From NCBI GenBank assembly GCA_035344155.1, contig DAORAL010000031.1, positions 1 to 64,000 of the forward strand: DNA of 64,000 nt, written 5' to 3'. Numbering within the stretch: the stretch's first letter is position 1; the number at the start of each line of letters is the position of its first letter. This DNA is from UBA1845 sp002338715. GTDB taxonomy: Bacteria; Planctomycetota; Phycisphaerae; UBA1845. Below, in pieces: positions 61,133 through 64,000 of the stretch. The notes beneath the pieces were generated by a model that had not been told where the DNA came from, did not search any database, and saw nothing but the letters and a program-made list of their open reading frames with translations. A program made the translations under genes and the position numbers.

Positions 61133-61342
61133 GTTTCATTCGGTGCACGAGTCTCAACTTGTCTCCGGGTGATCCGATTGGCCCCAAACGGTCGATGCAT
61201 GGGTAAACGCACGAGTCGATTGGAAGCCTGAGACAAGAAAGCAACGAGACAAGAGAGCAGACAGGATTGAGTTTGCGTGTTCGCCAGGGGAAGGGCCTCG
61301 GCAAAATCGCAGCAACCTGGCAGGCACCGAAAGGAATGACCG
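61133..61342 (+). promoter_or_regulatory. Leader of the NagB-PIG-L gene with competing stems
   Basis: 210 bp. CTTGTCTC (61158-61165) can pair with either of two GAGACAAG copies, in the imperfect direct repeat at 61230-61243 and 61246-61259. A further stem GCCAGG/CCTGGC (61283-61288 and 61316-61321) ends 10 bases before the ribosome-binding site. No known riboswitch class recognised. Confidence 0.35.
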
Positions 61343-63754
61343 ATGGCGAGTCAAGTGACGGCCAAAACTGTTTCAACCGACCAACCAAAATCTGAAAACA
61401 AAAAGTCGCGCGAATCTCAAACGATGAGTCCCGTCGAGCAGATCGCACTCAAAGCCAGCGGATACGATCTTCGCTATGGGCCGCTGGAGCGCATCGGTTC
61501 GGTCATCGTTGACAACTTTCCGCGCCTCGGTCGATTGACGGCTGTCCGCTTCCTGGAATGGGTTCTGCAAAACCCAACCGGTTCGGTCGCGCTTCCCACA
61601 GGCAAGACGCCTGAATACTTCATCAAGTACGTGATGCACTACCTGCGCAACTGGAACCGCAAAGACGTGCGGGCTGAGTTGGAATCGATGGGCCTCTCGA
61701 CCGATCGCAAACCGGTCATGGGCGACCTGCGGTTCGTGCAGATCGACGAGTTCTACCCAATCGACACGCGGCAGCACAACAGCTTCCGCTATTACGTCAA
61801 CAAATATTACCTTGGCGAATTCGGGCTCGACCCGGCTAAGGCCATGCTGATCGATCCGAGCCACATCGGTATACCGCGCGGTCTGCGCATCACCGATGTC
61901 TTCCCGGAGATGACCGTCGACTTGACGCTGCGTGTGCGAAAAGCCAAGTCGCTTCTCGAAAAGCGCCAGCAAGCCGTCCTCGAACAGGTCGACCAGTTCT
62001 GCACCGAATACGAACGCAAGATTCGCGGCATGGGCGGCATCGGATTCTTCCTAGGCGGGATCGGACCGGACGGACACATCGCCTTTAACGTGCGCGGGGC
62101 CGACTTCTATTCCACCACGCGACTCTTCGAGCCCAACTATGAAACAAGGGCCGCGGCTGCCAGCGACTTGGGCGGTATGGAAGTCGCACGATCGAAGCAC
62201 GTCATCACCATCGGCTTGCAGACGATCACGTACAACAAAAACGCGGTGGCCATCATCATCGCTGCCGGTGAAGCAAAAGCCAAAGTGGTGGCCAACACGA
62301 TTCAGTCCGAGGCGATCAACCGCTTCCCCGGTTCGGCGCTTTCGGTGCTGCCGCATGCACGCTTCTACCTGACGAAGGGGGCGGCGAAACGATTGACGAA
62401 TCGTTCGTTCATTGACTTGCAGCGTTGCGAAACCGTGTCCGATCGACAAGTCCACAAGATCGTGATGGACCTTTCGCTCGACAACAACAAGGCGATCGAG
62501 ACGCTCACCGAAGCCGACTTCAAAGCCAACCGCTTCGGCGCGGAACTGCTCACGAAAACCAAGCAGACCCCGCAGGCTTTGAAGGAACTGACGCACAAGC
62601 AGATTCTCGACAACCTGATCAAAGGCAATCGCCCGATCGAGCAGAAGAGCTTCCTGCACACGGCTCCACACCACGATGACATCATCCTGGCCTACCTGCC
62701 GTATGTGACGAACCTTGTCCGTCGCAGCAGCACGGTGCACCACTTCGCGTACATGACCTCCGGGTTCAACGCAGTGACCAACAGCTACATGCACAACGCC
62801 ATCGAAGACGTGCTCAAGCGGATGAATCGCGGCGAGTTCGATGAACTGCTGGCCAACCATTACTTCGATCCGAACAGCACGCAGGCCCGCAAAATCGACG
62901 TGTCGTACTACCACGAGGGAGCGGCCCGCAACCACGAAGACAAGAAGACCGAAGCCGTCTCGCGCCGCCTGCTCCGCAACCTGTTTGAGGTATACGAAGA
63001 AGACCGGGCTGACAACATCAAAGAGCGTTGTGCCGAACTGCTCAACTACTTCGCGACGCAATATCCCGGTAAGAAAGACATCGCCATCGTTCAGCAGCTC
63101 AAAGGCCGCGTTCGAGAGTACGAATCGGAACTCAAGTGGGCGTACTATGGGTTCCTCGGAGAAGCTGTCCGCCACCTGCGACTCGGTTTCTACAAGGGCG
63201 ATCTGTTCACCGAACCGCCGCGCATCGACCGCGACGTTCCGCCGATCCACGACCTGCTGCGCGAGGTGAACCCCGACATCGTCACCGTCGCATTCGACCC
63301 CGAAGGCAGCGGACCCGACACGCACTACAAGGTTCTGCAAGCCGTCTCGCAGGCGCTGAAGGAATACGAGAAGGAATCGGGCCGTCACGACATCCGCGTG
63401 CTCGGTTACCGAAACGTGTGGTTCAAATTCCACCCATCCGAATCGAACCTGTTCGTGCCGACGTCGCTGACGCACCTGACCGACATGGACAACTGCTTCG
63501 ACAGTTGCTTCAACACGCAGAAGACAGCCTCCTTCCCGAGCTACGAGATGGATGGCCCGTTCTCGCGCCTCGCCCGCAAGATCCAGGTCAAGCAGTTCGA
63601 CCAGATCAAGACCATGCTCGGCGAAGATTTCTTCGTCAACAGCAAGGACCACGGCATGCGGGCGTGCAGAGGCATCGTCTACCTGAGCGACATGGCCCTT
63701 CCCGAGTTCTACGCAGCATCAGAAGAACTGAAGAACGTCGCCGAAGCGATGTAA
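61343..63754 (+). CDS. nagB: Glucosamine-6-phosphate deaminase (NagB) fused to a PIG-L deacetylase-like domain
   Basis: An 803-residue protein; AAGGA lies 7 bases before the ATG. Residues about 40-350 match the NagB/SIS-like deaminase: ALPTGKTPEYFIKYV, RFVQIDEFYPID (catalytic Asp region), FFLGGIGPDGHIAFN and the late VITIGLQTITYNKNAVAII. Residues about 430-803 match PIG-L/LmbE: HTAPHHDDIILAYLPYV carries the HxDD zinc motif. NagB turns glucosamine-6-P into fructose-6-P and ammonia; a PIG-L partner could remove N-acetyl groups first. Similar NagB-PIG-L joins exist in Bacteroidetes. The ROK gene upstream and the wall lipoprotein fit GlcNAc salvage. Confidence 0.9.
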   Translation: MASQVTAKTVSTDQPKSENKKSRESQTMSPVEQIALKASGYDLRYGPLERIGSVIVDNFPRLGRLTAVRFLEWVLQNPTGSVALPTGKTPEYFIKYVMHYLRNWNRKDVRAELESMGLSTDRKPVMGDLRFVQIDEFYPIDTRQHNSFRYYVNKYYLGEFGLDPAKAMLIDPSHIGIPRGLRITDVFPEMTVDLTLRVRKAKSLLEKRQQAVLEQVDQFCTEYERKIRGMGGIGFFLGGIGPDGHIAFNVRGADFYSTTRLFEPNYETRAAAASDLGGMEVARSKHVITIGLQTITYNKNAVAIIIAAGEAKAKVVANTIQSEAINRFPGSALSVLPHARFYLTKGAAKRLTNRSFIDLQRCETVSDRQVHKIVMDLSLDNNKAIETLTEADFKANRFGAELLTKTKQTPQALKELTHKQILDNLIKGNRPIEQKSFLHTAPHHDDIILAYLPYVTNLVRRSSTVHHFAYMTSGFNAVTNSYMHNAIEDVLKRMNRGEFDELLANHYFDPNSTQARKIDVSYYHEGAARNHEDKKTEAVSRRLLRNLFEVYEEDRADNIKERCAELLNYFATQYPGKKDIAIVQQLKGRVREYESELKWAYYGFLGEAVRHLRLGFYKGDLFTEPPRIDRDVPPIHDLLREVNPDIVTVAFDPEGSGPDTHYKVLQAVSQALKEYEKESGRHDIRVLGYRNVWFKFHPSESNLFVPTSLTHLTDMDNCFDSCFNTQKTASFPSYEMDGPFSRLARKIQVKQFDQIKTMLGEDFFVNSKDHGMRACRGIVYLSDMALPEFYAASEELKNVAEAM

Positions 63755-63815
63755 CAAGAGAAATCGCGCCGCATCCACCGTATAATTCAATAGCTATGGA
63801 TGAGGTTTTCATGAA

Positions 63816-63853
63816 CCGGGTGCCCCGCCCTTGAGCGTAGCGGAAGGGTGGGG
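63816..63853. repeat. 38-bp dispersed hairpin repeat, copy B
   Basis: CCGGGTGCCCCGCCCTTGAG then CGTAGCGGAAGGGTGGGG. 35 of 38 bases match copy A at 35817. It lies 61 bases after the nagB stop. Confidence 0.85.
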
Positions 63854-63931
63854 GACGATGCCCGTGCCGCAGATGTTGTCAGCGCGAATGCAAGTTCAAC
63901 ACAGATGCCGAGTCGCAAAGGGGTTAAAGCG

Positions 63932-64000
63932 ATGAATCTCTTTACTCATCAGCGCGGAAGATTGTCTTGGGAATGCTTGACAGCGTGCCTGCTAATCGCG
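63932..64000 (+). CDS. Partial gene, exported protein N-terminus
   Basis: Only 23 codons before the window ends. AAGGGG lies 8 bases upstream of the ATG. MNLFTHQRGRLSWECLTACL begins a likely signal sequence. The product cannot be named. Confidence 0.5.
   Translation, partial: MNLFTHQRGRLSWECLTACLLIA

Noticed and set aside
61133..61342. Known riboswitch in the nagB leader (SAM, TPP, glmS-type)
   Set aside because: Conserved cores of these classes were looked for by eye and not found.
62051..63652. A 533-codon minus-strand frame
   Set aside because: Fully antisense to the NagB-PIG-L gene, whose domains are clear.

Overview
The window looks like a chromosomal segment of a planctomycete-type bacterium (Planctomycetota, possibly Phycisphaerae-like; inferred, not proven). 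The clues are a moderately high GC content, several very long envelope proteins, many lipoproteins with signal peptides, a CxxCGYDLR...CPECG zinc-ribbon membrane protein, and a type II secretion operon with PilM/PilN/PilO-like inner-membrane parts. No rRNA, tRNA, phage or insertion-sequence gene was seen.

Layout. 1-685 is the 5' part of a minus-strand exported protein with a short secretin/TonB-type N-terminal domain. 1632-1997 is an IscA/ErpA-type Fe-S protein. 27915 down to 2184 (minus strand) is one long type II secretion locus in the order GspE, F, G, H, I, J, K, L(PilM-PilN), M(PilO), a 2777-residue protein made of secretin N-domain repeats with no pore, a 1741-residue secretin (GspD) with about 13 N-domain repeats, and a small lipoprotein. 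No GspC or prepilin peptidase is present in the window.

28-36 kb holds threonine aldolase, a KtrAB potassium uptake pair, and a Phe/Tyr degradation group (homogentisate dioxygenase, a flavin-reductase-like protein, phenylalanine hydroxylase). Next come a ParDE-like toxin-antitoxin pair with a readable promoter/operator and an RnfD-like membrane protein fused to Sel1 repeats. 38.8-44.2 kb has small secreted or membrane proteins and an ECF sigma/zinc anti-sigma pair divergent from a YHS / DUF417 (RclC-like) / NTF2-like group. 44.3-46.4 kb is an NtrBC-type two-component pair. 46.7-49.6 kb is the rpsO-pnp housekeeping pair, followed by a second potassium system (TrkAH, 49.9-52.8 kb).

53.6-54.2 kb carries two paralogous small lipoproteins. 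54.6-57.1 kb has a thioredoxin-fold lipoprotein, a metallo-beta-lactamase-fold hydrolase, an LpxL-like acyltransferase and a 51-residue exported peptide. 57.2-63.8 kb looks like a wall-salvage locus: a lipoprotein that joins three cell-wall enzyme folds (DUF1460 amidase, class A beta-lactamase-like, VanX/DdpX dipeptidase), a divergent ROK regulator, and a NagB deaminase fused to a PIG-L domain.

Dispersed between genes are four copies of a double-hairpin repeat with perfect 24-25 bp arms, one copy of a second hairpin repeat built the same way, and two further short repeat families with two copies each. The most unusual items are the pore-less 2777-residue secretin-repeat protein inside the T2SS operon, the three-enzyme lipoprotein, and the double-hairpin repeat family.
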